Of a stretch of 64,000 nucleotides of DNA, positions 42,556 to 52,605 are shown piece by piece. Within the stretch, counting starts at the first letter, position 1; the number at the start of each line of letters is the position of its first letter. The notes beneath the pieces are model-generated. The model ran no database searches, was not told where the DNA came from, and was given only the letters and a program-made list of their open reading frames with translations. Origin of the DNA: Winogradskyella sp. (lineage in GTDB: Bacteria; Bacteroidota; Bacteroidia; Flavobacteriales; Flavobacteriaceae); contig NZ_RHLG01000005.1 of assembly GCF_003712105.1 (NCBI RefSeq), forward strand, positions 186,001-250,000, given 5' to 3'. The position numbers and the translations under genes are program-made.

Positions 42556-44667
42556 TTATTTCAAAAGTTGAACAATTGCTCTTTCAACAGAATTCACAGG
42601 TAATCGACACGTACCATTTACACATACATAAATATAGGTATCATCCTCATTATAACGATTTTTAAGTATAGGAATACTACTTTCTTTAGTTGATCCGGTT
42701 ACTAAAATATTTGGTAGGTAATACGCGTTAAATTCATTAAGCTTAGCATGAGCGTCCTTTCCAGAAATGGCAACTTCATAATAGGGATTTGAAAAGTTAA
42801 GATACAGATTTAACCAATTTGAAAAACTAGAAGGTGATTTTTTGATATTAGCGACCATATTATTAAGCATTTGCTTCGCAATGTTTGCATAATTTTCTTC
42901 CGAATAGTAATGACTAAGCTTGTATAAATTGTCTGCCATAACTGAGTTTGAAGATGGAATTGCGTTATCAATGGTCTCTATTTTATTCGTAATTAAATTG
43001 TTTTCAGATTTTGCATTAAAGAAAAACATACCAGATTCTTGATCAAAGAAATTGTTTAAACAATAATCCGTAAGTTGTTTTGAACTGTTCAACCAGTCTT
43101 CATTTAAGGTGACTTGATATAAACTTATATAAGCAGAAATCACTTGGGTATAATCTTCTAAAAACCCATTAATTGAGGACTTCCCATTTTTATAGTTTCT
43201 ATAAAGTGAGCCATTAGATGTTAATTGATTTTCTTTTATAAATTCAGCATTAGCAATTGCCTTTTCTAAGTAACTTTCATCTCCAAACACTTTGTAGGCA
43301 TCAGTATGAGCCTTTAACATCAATGCATTCCATGACGTTAATATCTTATCATCTGTATTAGGTTTATCTCTTGTATTTCGAGCATCTGATAATTTGGATT
43401 TCCAGGCAACAATTTTCTGTTTTAAGTTAGAAATTTCAATAGTATTCGATGTACAAAATTCTTCATCTGTATTTGTCTTATACAAGACATACTTATCCTT
43501 CTCCCATCTACCAATAGAGTTTATATTATAATATGAAGAAAACAATGCAAAATCTTCTCCTAGAACTTGTTTCAATTCGTCTTTAGTCCAAACATAAAAT
43601 GCACCTTCTTCTTTTTCACCTTCTTTGGTTTTACTATCTGCATCTAGAGAAGAAAAATACGCCCCTTTAGTATTTGAAAGTTCTTTATCGATAAAGTTTA
43701 ATGTTTCTGTAACGACAGTTTTGAAATATTCATTTTTAGTTAATTGATATGCTTTTGCATACAAACTCACTAATTGTGAGTTATCGTATAACATCTTTTC
43801 AAAATGAGGAATGTGCCATTTTTTATCAACTGAGTATCTGGAAAACCCGCCATCTAATTGATCATAAATTCCGCCATTAGCCATTTTTTCAAGTGAATTC
43901 ATCACATATTGTTTTAGGGCATCGTTTTCAGTTTGAAAACTGTAGCGCAATAAAAAATTCAAATGGCTTGGTAATGGAAACTTTGGCTCTTTATCAATGC
44001 CGCCATAAACGGTATCAAGTTGTGTCTTCCAGTTATCTAAATTTGAACTTAGAAAATCGGTAGTAAATTCCTCTTGGGTTGTATTAAAGGTAATAAGCTC
44101 AGAATTCTTAATGCCTTCAGTAAGGTTTGTGGCATACTCCACAACCCGTTGAGGGTTGTTTTTATAAAGCTCAGACATATCTTTTAATATCTTTGCCCAT
44201 TGCCGTTTTGTAAAGTAAGTGCCTCCAAAAACGGGTCTGCCATCGGGTAATGTAATACAGTTTAACGGCCATCCGCCACTACCATTCATTAGTTCTACGG
44301 CATTCAAGTATATTTTATCTACATCAGGTCGTTCTTCTCTATCGACTTTTATGCTAACAAAATTATCATTCATCAGTTTTGCGATGGAATCATTCTGAAA
44401 GCTTTCTTCTTCCATGACATGACACCAATGGCAAGCAGAATATCCAATAGAAACAATAATGAGTTTATTTTGAGATTTAGCTAACTCTAAGCTCTTATTA
44501 TTCCATGCTTTCCAGTCTACAGGATTATAAGCATGCTGTAATAAATAAGGACTAGTTTCATTGATTAAATCATTAGCCAACTGCGTATTTACCTCTTCAT
44601 TCTTTTTATTGCAACTAAGCATTAAAAGAACGACAAAGCCTAAGAGTGATTTTTTTAAAATAGACAA
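42556..44667 (-). CDS. DUF255/YyaL-type thioredoxin-domain lipoprotein
   Basis: 703 residues. A lipoprotein signal peptide ends at C19 (LLMLSCNKK). The N-terminal thioredoxin-like domain has NPVDWKAWNNKSLELAKSQNKLIIVSIGYS with C79-H-W-C82, then KVDREERPDVDKIYLNAVELMNGSGGWPLNCITLPDGRPVFGGTYF. The rest is an (alpha/alpha)6-barrel like glycosidases and epimerases (YDQLDGGFSRYSVDKKWHIPHFEKMLYDNSQL, DDKILTSWNALMLKA). The family is widespread (human SPATA20) and its function is unresolved. It is probably periplasmic. It lies between a LacI gene and a T9SS protein in the carbohydrate region, so a role with glycans is possible but unproven. Confidence 0.88.
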   Translation of the reverse strand: MSILKKSLLGFVVLLMLSCNKKNEEVNTQLANDLINETSPYLLQHAYNPVDWKAWNNKSLELAKSQNKLIIVSIGYSACHWCHVMEEESFQNDSIAKLMNDNFVSIKVDREERPDVDKIYLNAVELMNGSGGWPLNCITLPDGRPVFGGTYFTKRQWAKILKDMSELYKNNPQRVVEYATNLTEGIKNSELITFNTTQEEFTTDFLSSNLDNWKTQLDTVYGGIDKEPKFPLPSHLNFLLRYSFQTENDALKQYVMNSLEKMANGGIYDQLDGGFSRYSVDKKWHIPHFEKMLYDNSQLVSLYAKAYQLTKNEYFKTVVTETLNFIDKELSNTKGAYFSSLDADSKTKEGEKEEGAFYVWTKDELKQVLGEDFALFSSYYNINSIGRWEKDKYVLYKTNTDEEFCTSNTIEISNLKQKIVAWKSKLSDARNTRDKPNTDDKILTSWNALMLKAHTDAYKVFGDESYLEKAIANAEFIKENQLTSNGSLYRNYKNGKSSINGFLEDYTQVISAYISLYQVTLNEDWLNSSKQLTDYCLNNFFDQESGMFFFNAKSENNLITNKIETIDNAIPSSNSVMADNLYKLSHYYSEENYANIAKQMLNNMVANIKKSPSSFSNWLNLYLNFSNPYYEVAISGKDAHAKLNEFNAYYLPNILVTGSTKESSIPILKNRYNEDDTYIYVCVNGTCRLPVNSVERAIVQLLK

Positions 44668-44717
44668 AATTATATATAGAATTAATTTTTATAAAAATAC
44701 AAAACAGGTGAAAAAAA

Positions 44718-44743
44718 GAGGTCGTCTACTTCTAGACGACCTC
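44718..44743 (-). terminator. Terminator of T9SS protein gene
   Basis: Arms GAGGTCGTCT (44718-44727) and AGACGACCTC (44734-44743) are perfect complements with a 6-nt loop. On the - strand they are followed by a run of seven Ts. Confidence 0.85.
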
Positions 44744-44767
44744 AATATATTGTAACTAAATTAAATC

Positions 44768-46570
44768 TTAGTTTTTAACTAATTTAAGTGTTCTAACAGC
44801 ATCACCAGAATATAGTTTTGCTAAGTAGATACCTGTTTTTAATCCAGCAGCATCAATTGTTACTTCTTGACTATTAGGACTAAGAGTTTGTACTCTTTTT
44901 CCTAAAATATCATACACCTCGATAGTATCGATATTAGTATTTGCACCTTCTATGGTCCATGTACTATTTGATGGGTTTGGATATACTCTGAAGCTATCTA
45001 AATTAAAATCGTTCGTACTGAAAGCAGAACCACTTGCTCTAACAGTAAATCCTGTTCCCGGAGCTCTGGTAGTGCCATCATCATTTAAACGGATGTAGTA
45101 CGTACTACCCATCATCACAGTTATAGCACTAGTACCAGGGTTACAGGCAATTTCTGTACCTGAACAATCACTAAATACAGAAACTTGAGGAGCAGTCGAT
45201 TCTATAAAAAGTTCATTAGAATCCGCTACTACTTCGTACCACACATCATTTACGGTACCACTATCACATGAAGCACTTATTCCTGAATTTCCTGCACCAA
45301 CATTTCCAAAAGGTACTGGTGTACCATCTAATGCTAAAGGAATAGCATCAGCACAGGTAGCGTTTACAACTGAAGAGCTATAGAAATAAAAATTATCGAA
45401 ATAAATTGGACCAAAAGCAGAAGTACCACCAGCAGTTGCAATTTGAACGATTCTAATTTCATCTCTAGCTGCTGTTCCATTAGTAAAAGTACTAATATCT
45501 AAGTCTAATGTTAACCAATCTCCTACAGCAGCATCAACAGTTGCTAATGTTTCTATAGGAGGAATACCCGCACAATCAGAATTAGGACAATTTATAAGTA
45601 ATAACTTTAAGAATTGTCCAGGCTCTAAAGAACCTTCAATATAAACGTCAAAAGCGAGTCTATCATAATCAGTTAAATCTAATCCTGGAACTCCAAAAAA
45701 TTCATAGCCAATACCGCCACCAGCTCCATCAGCAGTTACTCGTCGAGTATCATCTGGTTCATCTATGGTAATATTTGTAAGTGCGCCACCGCCAAATGTT
45801 TGAATTCCAGAAAATACTACATCAGTATATTCTCCACTAAAAATAGAAACCACATCTTGAGCATTACGATCTGGCGCATCTGGTGCAGCAGCAGCAGGCG
45901 GCACAGGGCAAGCATCACAATTTGGCCCACCACAATCAACTTCTGTCTCACCATTATTGAGAATACCATCATTACATGTCTCTAGTGGCAATGCCTGACC
46001 GGCTACGGCAGTTATATTATCTATGTATAAGGTGAAATCTGTACCGTTATTCCATATTGGATTTGGTGCATTACCACCACTACCTGCCCAATTTGGGAAG
46101 AAACTAATTTGATCATATTCACCATTTGCAGTTGCCTGACCATCTAACATTTCATTAAAAGTAAAAGTAAGCGTAACCCATGAATCTGGGTCAGTATCAG
46201 TGTAAGTAGCCGCGGCTGTAGCATCAGGTGCTGTATCAATTAAATTGTCAAATACACGAGCTAACAAATTAAAGGTGTTACCTTCTGAATATACATCAAC
46301 AGTTACTGTTAAATCCGATGTTAAATCCATCAAGTTATCTTGCATAATTAAGTTTGCCTGTTGCCAAGGGTCACCAGCAGATGAGGAAATAATTCTACCA
46401 ACATTTGCAGAGGTATTTATTCCACTTGGGTTAGGATTGGTAACTACATCAAATCCACCAAGGCCATTTGCTGTAGACTGACTTACAGCTCCTTCAAAAT
46501 CTTCTAAGTTGACTTGCGAAAGCCCGAAAAGTGGAACTAGCAGAATTAATAGAAAAGTAATTTTTTTCAT
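44768..46570 (-). CDS. T9SS type A sorting-domain protein with glycan-binding-like modules
   Basis: 600 residues. A signal peptide (MKKITFLLILLVPLFGLSQ) is followed by a beta-sandwich module (about 20-195) and a Cys-rich linker with the pattern CNDGILNNGETEVDCGGPNCDACP. A second module (about 228-400) begins DRNAQDVVSIFSGEYTDV. A third (about 405-510) contains Cys pairs. The C-terminal type A sorting domain (about 525-600) has FRVYPNPSNSTWTIE, DILGKRVQTL and GIYLAKLYSGDAVRTLKLVKN. It is therefore exported to the cell surface or medium by type IX secretion. The second module resembles the end of the partial protein at 62851. No catalytic motif is seen; surface glucan binding is a reasonable guess. 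Confidence 0.85.
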   Translation of the reverse strand: MKKITFLLILLVPLFGLSQVNLEDFEGAVSQSTANGLGGFDVVTNPNPSGINTSANVGRIISSSAGDPWQQANLIMQDNLMDLTSDLTVTVDVYSEGNTFNLLARVFDNLIDTAPDATAAATYTDTDPDSWVTLTFTFNEMLDGQATANGEYDQISFFPNWAGSGGNAPNPIWNNGTDFTLYIDNITAVAGQALPLETCNDGILNNGETEVDCGGPNCDACPVPPAAAAPDAPDRNAQDVVSIFSGEYTDVVFSGIQTFGGGALTNITIDEPDDTRRVTADGAGGGIGYEFFGVPGLDLTDYDRLAFDVYIEGSLEPGQFLKLLLINCPNSDCAGIPPIETLATVDAAVGDWLTLDLDISTFTNGTAARDEIRIVQIATAGGTSAFGPIYFDNFYFYSSSVVNATCADAIPLALDGTPVPFGNVGAGNSGISASCDSGTVNDVWYEVVADSNELFIESTAPQVSVFSDCSGTEIACNPGTSAITVMMGSTYYIRLNDDGTTRAPGTGFTVRASGSAFSTNDFNLDSFRVYPNPSNSTWTIEGANTNIDTIEVYDILGKRVQTLSPNSQEVTIDAAGLKTGIYLAKLYSGDAVRTLKLVKN

Positions 46571-46773
46571 AAAATTTTTGTGTTAAGTTAATTACGAACA
46601 TCAAATATCATCAATTTGATAAAAAATCTCTACTTACGGCACCTATACAAAAACTATACAAAGGCGATTTATTTGTAGTTTTTACATTATGAAAAACCTT
46701 ACGTCTGATTTATACGCCCATTCGTCGATTAAGTTATAAAAACAAGCATTAAACATAGGAATCAGAGTATGTT

Positions 46774-49700
46774 TTAATTTTTCAACAACTTAAGCTTGTC
46801 GTTATTATTTGCCACAACAAAAAGATTACCATTTGGGTTTTCTACAACATTTATATTCCTACTATCTGACGGTATATAAACACCGCTTTCTGTGGCAGGC
46901 ATAAATTCGAAGTTGTTTTTACCATCACCTAAAAATAAAGCACCAAATCCTGCATCGTATCTTGTGGTTTCAACTTCTACTCCATAATGATTTCCTACTG
47001 TAATAATATCATTATAACCATCATTATTTACATCCATTACTAAAGATGATTTTATGGGCGAAATTTGCCCTTCAGACGGTAATGATTTCATAATAAATTC
47101 GCCATCTTCATTAATTAAAATAATACTTTCAAAACTTTTAATTTCGTAAACTACTGCGTCATCTACTTTATCTTCAGGCAGTATATCTATAAGCTTGGAT
47201 GAGGCAAAACTGTGATAATCTTCAAACTTTTCTGCTACATAAGGCATTTGCTCACTTGTACATTCTCTTCCTCTTACTGGTACATAATCATTTTTATAAA
47301 ATTTAGCTAAAACCACATCATTAGTTCCATTATTGTCAAAATCATTAGTGTACACTTTGAATGGATGTTCTTCGCTTGCTTTGAATTTATTATTCTTACC
47401 CAAATTCCCTATGATATAATCATCGTCACCATCACCATCTAAGTCTGAAGCAGTAATAGACCACCAAATACCTCGGGTATCATTCAAATTGTAATCATCA
47501 GATTTATCTATATATTTTCCATTTTCATTTCTAAATAACTTTATCTGCATCCATTCTCCTACAACAATTAAGTCTTCATCTTTATCGCCATCAACATCCG
47601 TAAATACTGCGTCTGTGACCATACCTATATTTTCTAATTCAGGCGCTATTTCCGTGTCAGCTTTTTTGAAATTCCCCTGATCATTTAAAAGTAAATAACT
47701 GGTAGCTGGAAATGTATATTTACCTGGGATCAATCGAGTACCAACAAATAAATCCAAATCTCCATCTCCATCAACATCAGCAGCTTTAACACATTGCGAA
47801 CTCTGCTTTATATTTGGAAGTGCATTTAAGTTTTTTGTAAACACACCACTTCCGTCATTAATGTAAAGTCTGTCTCTAAAAGCATTATTACCAACCTGAA
47901 ATTCATTACCGCCACTTGCTATATATAAATCCTTGTCTCCATCACCATCTGCATCAAAAAACAAAGAGCCTAAATCTTCAGAAATACTATCTTCTTTCCA
48001 AGGTTGAGAAACATTTAATAAAAATTTACCTTCGATAGTTTGAGTATATAAAATACCTGATTGATCCTTGGCTCCGCCAATAAATATATCTTCTAAACCA
48101 TCACCATTGACATCAGCTGTGGCTGTAAAAGGTCCGTTTTGTGATAATCTATGAGGTAATAATATTTGTTCTTGCCAATCATCAAACTCATTTTCCTTGT
48201 GTTCAAAATCTAAACCAATGGATTTTGAATCTACTTCTTTAAATAATGTTTTCTTATTTTCTTTTGAAAGATTCACAGACTTTGCATCTGATATATTTGC
48301 CGTTATGGTTTCATTAGCTTCTACATCTTCAAAAATATTTACTTTACCATTAGGCCAAGTAACTTCAACTCTTTCGACTTCAGTATCCTTCCCAAGCCCA
48401 AAGAATAAGTCTGGTTCTACCGAAGAAATAAAACCTCTTGTAACTGTATTTTCTGCAATCTGGACACCTCCATTATGATATATTTTAGCTTTAGCGCCAA
48501 TACCAAATTTATTATTGCCATCACCAACAATTTTTATTTTTAAAAAATTACCGTTGGCTTTATTTTCATAAATAAATGCTGGAGCATCTATATTGTTAGT
48601 TACTACATCTAAATCACCGTCGTTATCCAAATCGCCATAAGCCATTCCATTTGAAAAACTCGGTGTATCAAACCCCCAATTTTTAGCTACTTTTTCGAAT
48701 TTGAAATTCCCTTTATTCTTAAACGCATAATTTGATACAGCTTGTGAAGGGGTTTCTTTACTCAACTTAAACAAATCTTCGGCAGTTGCAGTTTTACTTA
48801 AATCCCTTACTTTATTTCTATAGTCATTATTATCTACATCTTTTTTAATCCCATTTGAAACTAAGATATCTTTTAACCCATCATTATCAAGATCTACAAG
48901 TAAGCTCGCCCAACTCCAATCTGTATATGCCATACCAGCCATATTACCAATATCTGAAAACGTACCTAGACCTGTATTTATCTGTAGGGTATTTGCCATA
49001 TATTGGTAATGAGCTCCAGCTTCAACCATAGTATTAAAAGCCTCTGTACTCATTGAGGCCATATTTGTTTTAGACCTGTAATGATCTTCTGGAGTCATAT
49101 CGGTAGTGATTAAGTCAATCAATCCATCATTATTGATATCACCAGTATCTGAGCCCATACTTAATTGAGTAATATGTTTTAGTTTCTCATTGATTACATT
49201 AGTAAATGTGCCATCTCCATTATTGTAATACATAAAATCTGGCTCAGCATAATCATTTGCAACATATAAGTCCATCCACCCATCATTATTAAAATCTGAT
49301 GCGTTAACACTTAATCCATAGGCAACATCTCTAGAAATTCCTACCTCTTCAGACACATCTCTATATCTTCCATTTTCATTTCTATACAAGCGATCTCTGA
49401 AATATTTGAATTGACTTCTTGGGATTTTATTAATCAATAACAGTTTTTTATCAGCAAGCTGATTTACCTGATACATATCTAAATCACCGTCATTATCCAT
49501 ATCAAAAAATACGGCTTGAGTTGAAAACCCAACATCGGCGAGACCATATCTTTGCGCCGATTCTGTAAAGGTTAAATCTTGATTATTAATGTATAGTAGA
49601 TTTTTACGGTCTTTAGGTTTATCAGATGTTCCGTTGCGACTAACATAGATATCCAAATAACCATCAGCATTAACATCTGCCATAGTAACACCCCAAGTCC

Positions 49701-50067
49701 AGCCTGGGTTTATTGCAACTTTAGATTTTTTTGTAATGTCTTCAAATTGAAAATTACCTTTATTAAGATATAACCTATCATTTACTTGATTACCGCCAAA
49801 AAACACATCTGATAATCCATCATTGTTAATATCACCTATAGCTACGCCAGAGCCTACATAGATCTGACTATAATAATAATGGTTGAAATAAGTAGTCTCG
49901 TTAATTTTATTATTAAAATCTATACCTGTTTGTTCAGCTGGAAGCAAATTAAAACCACCAACTAATTCTTCAGGATATAAATTTCTTTTGGAATTATTGC
50001 AGGAATTAATAATTAAAAATAGAGTTGTAATGTATAGGAAATTCGGTTTTATACTCTTCATTCTCAA
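46774..50067 (-). CDS. FG-GAP/VCBS-repeat lipoprotein with ASPIC/UnbV domain
   Basis: 1097 residues. A lipoprotein signal ends near C23 (LIINSCNNS). At least ten FG-GAP/VCBS calcium-binding-loop repeats follow, of the form DINNDGLSDVFFGGN, DVNADGYLDIYVS, DFNNDGWMDLYVAND, DVDGDGDLDLFVG. An ASPIC/UnbV domain lies near 520-590 (GIGAKAKIYHNGGVQIAENTV, VEVTWPNGKVNIFED). The array probably folds as one or two seven-bladed propellers on the cell surface. Similar proteins occur in flavobacterial polysaccharide loci, where their role is unproven. It is separated from the laminarin operon by the terminator at 50122-50161. An in-frame ATG two codons in could also be the start. Confidence 0.88.
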   Translation of the reverse strand: MRMKSIKPNFLYITTLFLIINSCNNSKRNLYPEELVGGFNLLPAEQTGIDFNNKINETTYFNHYYYSQIYVGSGVAIGDINNDGLSDVFFGGNQVNDRLYLNKGNFQFEDITKKSKVAINPGWTWGVTMADVNADGYLDIYVSRNGTSDKPKDRKNLLYINNQDLTFTESAQRYGLADVGFSTQAVFFDMDNDGDLDMYQVNQLADKKLLLINKIPRSQFKYFRDRLYRNENGRYRDVSEEVGISRDVAYGLSVNASDFNNDGWMDLYVANDYAEPDFMYYNNGDGTFTNVINEKLKHITQLSMGSDTGDINNDGLIDLITTDMTPEDHYRSKTNMASMSTEAFNTMVEAGAHYQYMANTLQINTGLGTFSDIGNMAGMAYTDWSWASLLVDLDNDGLKDILVSNGIKKDVDNNDYRNKVRDLSKTATAEDLFKLSKETPSQAVSNYAFKNKGNFKFEKVAKNWGFDTPSFSNGMAYGDLDNDGDLDVVTNNIDAPAFIYENKANGNFLKIKIVGDGNNKFGIGAKAKIYHNGGVQIAENTVTRGFISSVEPDLFFGLGKDTEVERVEVTWPNGKVNIFEDVEANETITANISDAKSVNLSKENKKTLFKEVDSKSIGLDFEHKENEFDDWQEQILLPHRLSQNGPFTATADVNGDGLEDIFIGGAKDQSGILYTQTIEGKFLLNVSQPWKEDSISEDLGSLFFDADGDGDKDLYIASGGNEFQVGNNAFRDRLYINDGSGVFTKNLNALPNIKQSSQCVKAADVDGDGDLDLFVGTRLIPGKYTFPATSYLLLNDQGNFKKADTEIAPELENIGMVTDAVFTDVDGDKDEDLIVVGEWMQIKLFRNENGKYIDKSDDYNLNDTRGIWWSITASDLDGDGDDDYIIGNLGKNNKFKASEEHPFKVYTNDFDNNGTNDVVLAKFYKNDYVPVRGRECTSEQMPYVAEKFEDYHSFASSKLIDILPEDKVDDAVVYEIKSFESIILINEDGEFIMKSLPSEGQISPIKSSLVMDVNNDGYNDIITVGNHYGVEVETTRYDAGFGALFLGDGKNNFEFMPATESGVYIPSDSRNINVVENPNGNLFVVANNNDKLKLLKN

Positions 50068-50075
50068 ATGGCTTT

Positions 50076-50089
50076 TTATAACTAGTAAA
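50076..50089. promoter_or_regulatory. 14-bp element shared with the LacI gene leader
   Basis: TTATAACTAGTAAA here matches TTATAGCTAGTAAA at 42502-42515 in 13 of 14 positions. Both lie 9-30 nt upstream of the start of a - strand gene (the FG-GAP gene and lacI) and next to a possible -7 box. A shared operator is possible. Confidence 0.3.
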
Positions 50090-50121
50090 TATAATGAATT
50101 ATGACGCTTTAAAACTTAAAA

Positions 50122-50161
50122 AAAGCCTAATTACTATTCATTAATATAGCAATTAGGCTTT
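50122..50161 (-). terminator. Terminator of the laminarin operon
   Basis: Arms AAAGCCTAATT (50122-50132) and AATTAGGCTTT (50151-50161) pair perfectly and the stem extends with one mismatch. On the - strand the hairpin is followed by a T-run. It lies directly after the stop of the cytosolic GH17 gene. Confidence 0.8.
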
Positions 50162-50184
50162 AAAAAAATATAATAATTGTTTTA

Positions 50185-51099
50185 CTAAAATTTTAAGTTC
50201 TCATGCTTATCCCATAAGCCCCAATATGCACCTACTTCGCCTTCTGGACCTACTTTCCACGACTCATCAAACGAAGAGAAATAGTAAATAGGAATATCGT
50301 TGGCATTTGTCCAATTTATAGTATCTATAAAGTATTTCATTGCTGCTTCTCCTCCAGCAATAGCACCTCGTAAACCACCACCTTGACTTGGCCAACCAGT
50401 TTCAGTAATGATGATTGGTTTTCCTTGTGCCGCATCTACGACTTGACCATACATGGCTTGCATATGCCCTAACGCATATTCGATTGGACAACCTTCCCAA
50501 TATGGATATAAGTTTGCTAATACTACATCTGTGTTTTCAACTATAATAGGGTGGCGTGAAAACTCATAGTACGCATCAACATATCCCACAGGAATATCTA
50601 GGCCTGCCAAAGCCTCTTTTACTCTTCTTATGTAACCGATTAGCTCATCAAGTGTTAAGTCATTTCTATACAACACTTCATTACCAACTGCTGCTACATC
50701 AACATGACCCGCTTTTGCTAAAGCAATTAGTCCTTCAATTTCTCTTTCATTATCCTCTTTATCATCACCTAACCAGGCACCAACAAGTGTATTCATACCA
50801 TGCTTCTTTGCCGCTATTGGTACAAACTCATTCCCTTCTATACAAGAAAACGAGCGAATAGCACCAGCATATGGTTTTAAAATTTTAACACGACGCTCTA
50901 CTTGCTCCATACTGATATCATCTCCAGGTCTTTGACCATCTTCGTACATGCTGAAGCATATACCATGAATACCGTCTTCAAGCGTTTTACGCCATAGGGC
51001 TTTTAGTTCTTCTAATGAATATTTTGATAAATCAATACCTTGAGTAGCTATCTGACTATAGCCATCTTTTTTAAAATAGTATCCTTCTCTATATGACAT
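50185..51099 (-). CDS. GH17 beta-1,3-glucan hydrolase without signal peptide
   Basis: 304 residues, a bare (beta/alpha)8 barrel. The proposed acid/base Glu is E141 in VAAVGNEVLYRND and the nucleophile is E233 in IIITETGWPSQGG; both motifs are diagnostic of GH17, which cleaves beta-1,3-glucans such as laminarin. There is no signal peptide or lipobox (MSYREGYYFKKDGYSQ), so it should act in the cytosol on imported laminari-oligosaccharides. This contrasts with the lipoprotein GH17 at 56288. It is the last gene of the laminarin operon, 28 nt after the first MFS gene and just before a terminator. GH17 transglycosylase activity cannot be excluded. Confidence 0.9.
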   Translation of the reverse strand: MSYREGYYFKKDGYSQIATQGIDLSKYSLEELKALWRKTLEDGIHGICFSMYEDGQRPGDDISMEQVERRVKILKPYAGAIRSFSCIEGNEFVPIAAKKHGMNTLVGAWLGDDKEDNEREIEGLIALAKAGHVDVAAVGNEVLYRNDLTLDELIGYIRRVKEALAGLDIPVGYVDAYYEFSRHPIIVENTDVVLANLYPYWEGCPIEYALGHMQAMYGQVVDAAQGKPIIITETGWPSQGGGLRGAIAGGEAAMKYFIDTINWTNANDIPIYYFSSFDESWKVGPEGEVGAYWGLWDKHENLKF

Positions 51100-51127
51100 T
51101 TTGTTTTATTTATTTGTTAGGGTAACT

Positions 51128-52549
51128 CTATTTAACTGTTACTAAATTTTCTCTATTTTTTATAAGTTGTGTTTTAATTTCTTCAGCTCGTTGTTCTGTA
51201 ACACCATAATCTCGCATAACATACATTGCTATAATAGTTCCTACCATTGGGAAGAAACAGAAAAATGCATGTAAACCATCCACAGCAGATTGTTGTTCTA
51301 TAGTTGGTAAATCTGGATTAAATCCTACTAACGTTACTATAAGACCACTAAGTCCACCAGCAATAGCAAAACCAACTTTCACCATCCACCAGTAAATGGC
51401 CCCAAAAACACCTTCGCGACGTAAGCCTGTATTTAATTCGTCTATATCAATGACATCTGCTGTCATTGACATCATTATTGTAAACAAGCTGCCTATTCCA
51501 AAAGAAAAGAATGGCAATGCAATAATATACATCCATGGTTTACCAGGTATAAATAAAAACCATAATAAAATATAGCCTATAACAGAAATCCCTTGAGAGA
51601 TCATGAACGCCTTTCTCTTACCAAAAACTTTAGACATCCAAGTAACAACTGGTATCACGATAAATGTAGTACCAAGTGCACCGAGACAACCAAATAACGA
51701 CACCCAATACCCACTTGCGGATGCGTCGCCATTAAATAATTTATATACTATTACAAAAAATGTTAGTGCAGCAACAGTATTGAAGGCGTTAAAAATAAAG
51801 AAGGTAGCTACACATAACTTTTTAAACTCTTTTATTTTGAATGCTTCTCTAAAACTCGAAAATATCTTATTTAAGCTCTTGGAGATATTTTTAATATCTA
51901 TAGGTTCATAATCTTCATTAAGTGTTGATTTACTCTTAATGAATAGTGCCGGAACCATAGCACATATAGCACATGGTATTGCAACCCAAACTGCTAGTTG
52001 TCTCGCAGCTACTTCAGCTGAAGGGAACCAATTAGGGTCGTACATGATAATCCAAAATAATGGTGCAATTACCCAAGCCCATTGCCCTATCCATTGTGCC
52101 ACTGCCATTATGTTGGTACGTTCATGAAAATCACTACTCATTTCATAACCCATGGCAACATATGGAACACTAAATATCGTAAGCCCAAAGTAAAATACAA
52201 TTGACCATAAAAAGAAATACCAGAAATTATATTGTAAGGAGTTTTCTTTAAAAAGTTGCCACATGAAGATATACGAAATACCCATTAGGATTGCTCCTAT
52301 AAAGACATATTGTCTTCTACGTCCCCATTTAGATTTTGTATTATCAGAAATGAAACCCATTATAGGGTCTGTGATAGCATCAAATATTCGTGGTAAGAAA
52401 AATATAATTCCCCACATCCATCCAGGAAAACCAAGGCTTTCAACTAATACAATCATGAAAATCCCAAGGATTGCAGGAAACATTTGATTGGCAAGCATGC
52501 CAATACCAAAGGCTATTTTTTGGCCTAAAGGAACTTTACCTTGATACAT
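51128..52549 (-). CDS. MFS transporter, GPH (glycoside-pentoside-hexuronide:cation symporter) family
   Basis: 473 residues with 12 membrane helices. The GPH signature between helices 2 and 3 is present (PRIFDAITDPIMGFISDNTKSKWGRRRQYVF), as is GLRREGVFGAIYWWMVKVGFAIAGGLSG in helices 9-10. TADVIDIDELN also fits the family. It should import mono- or oligosaccharides with H+ or Na+ at the inner membrane. The paralogue at 53330 has the same architecture, so the two may differ in oligosaccharide size or form. It lies between the cytosolic GH17 and the unknown membrane protein; gaps of 28 and 56 nt suggest one transcript. Confidence 0.92.
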   Translation of the reverse strand: MYQGKVPLGQKIAFGIGMLANQMFPAILGIFMIVLVESLGFPGWMWGIIFFLPRIFDAITDPIMGFISDNTKSKWGRRRQYVFIGAILMGISYIFMWQLFKENSLQYNFWYFFLWSIVFYFGLTIFSVPYVAMGYEMSSDFHERTNIMAVAQWIGQWAWVIAPLFWIIMYDPNWFPSAEVAARQLAVWVAIPCAICAMVPALFIKSKSTLNEDYEPIDIKNISKSLNKIFSSFREAFKIKEFKKLCVATFFIFNAFNTVAALTFFVIVYKLFNGDASASGYWVSLFGCLGALGTTFIVIPVVTWMSKVFGKRKAFMISQGISVIGYILLWFLFIPGKPWMYIIALPFFSFGIGSLFTIMMSMTADVIDIDELNTGLRREGVFGAIYWWMVKVGFAIAGGLSGLIVTLVGFNPDLPTIEQQSAVDGLHAFFCFFPMVGTIIAMYVMRDYGVTEQRAEEIKTQLIKNRENLVTVK

Positions 52550-52605
52550 AACCGTTACTATTATGCTTCATTAATTTCTTTATAGTTGTTGTTTGAAAAA
52601 TTTGA

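Noticed and set aside
46774-50067. Repeated DNA-level similarity that might suggest a tandem repeat or CRISPR-like array
   Set aside because: The similarity reflects codons of FG-GAP/VCBS protein repeats (DxDxDG). There are no uniform spacers or identical repeats.
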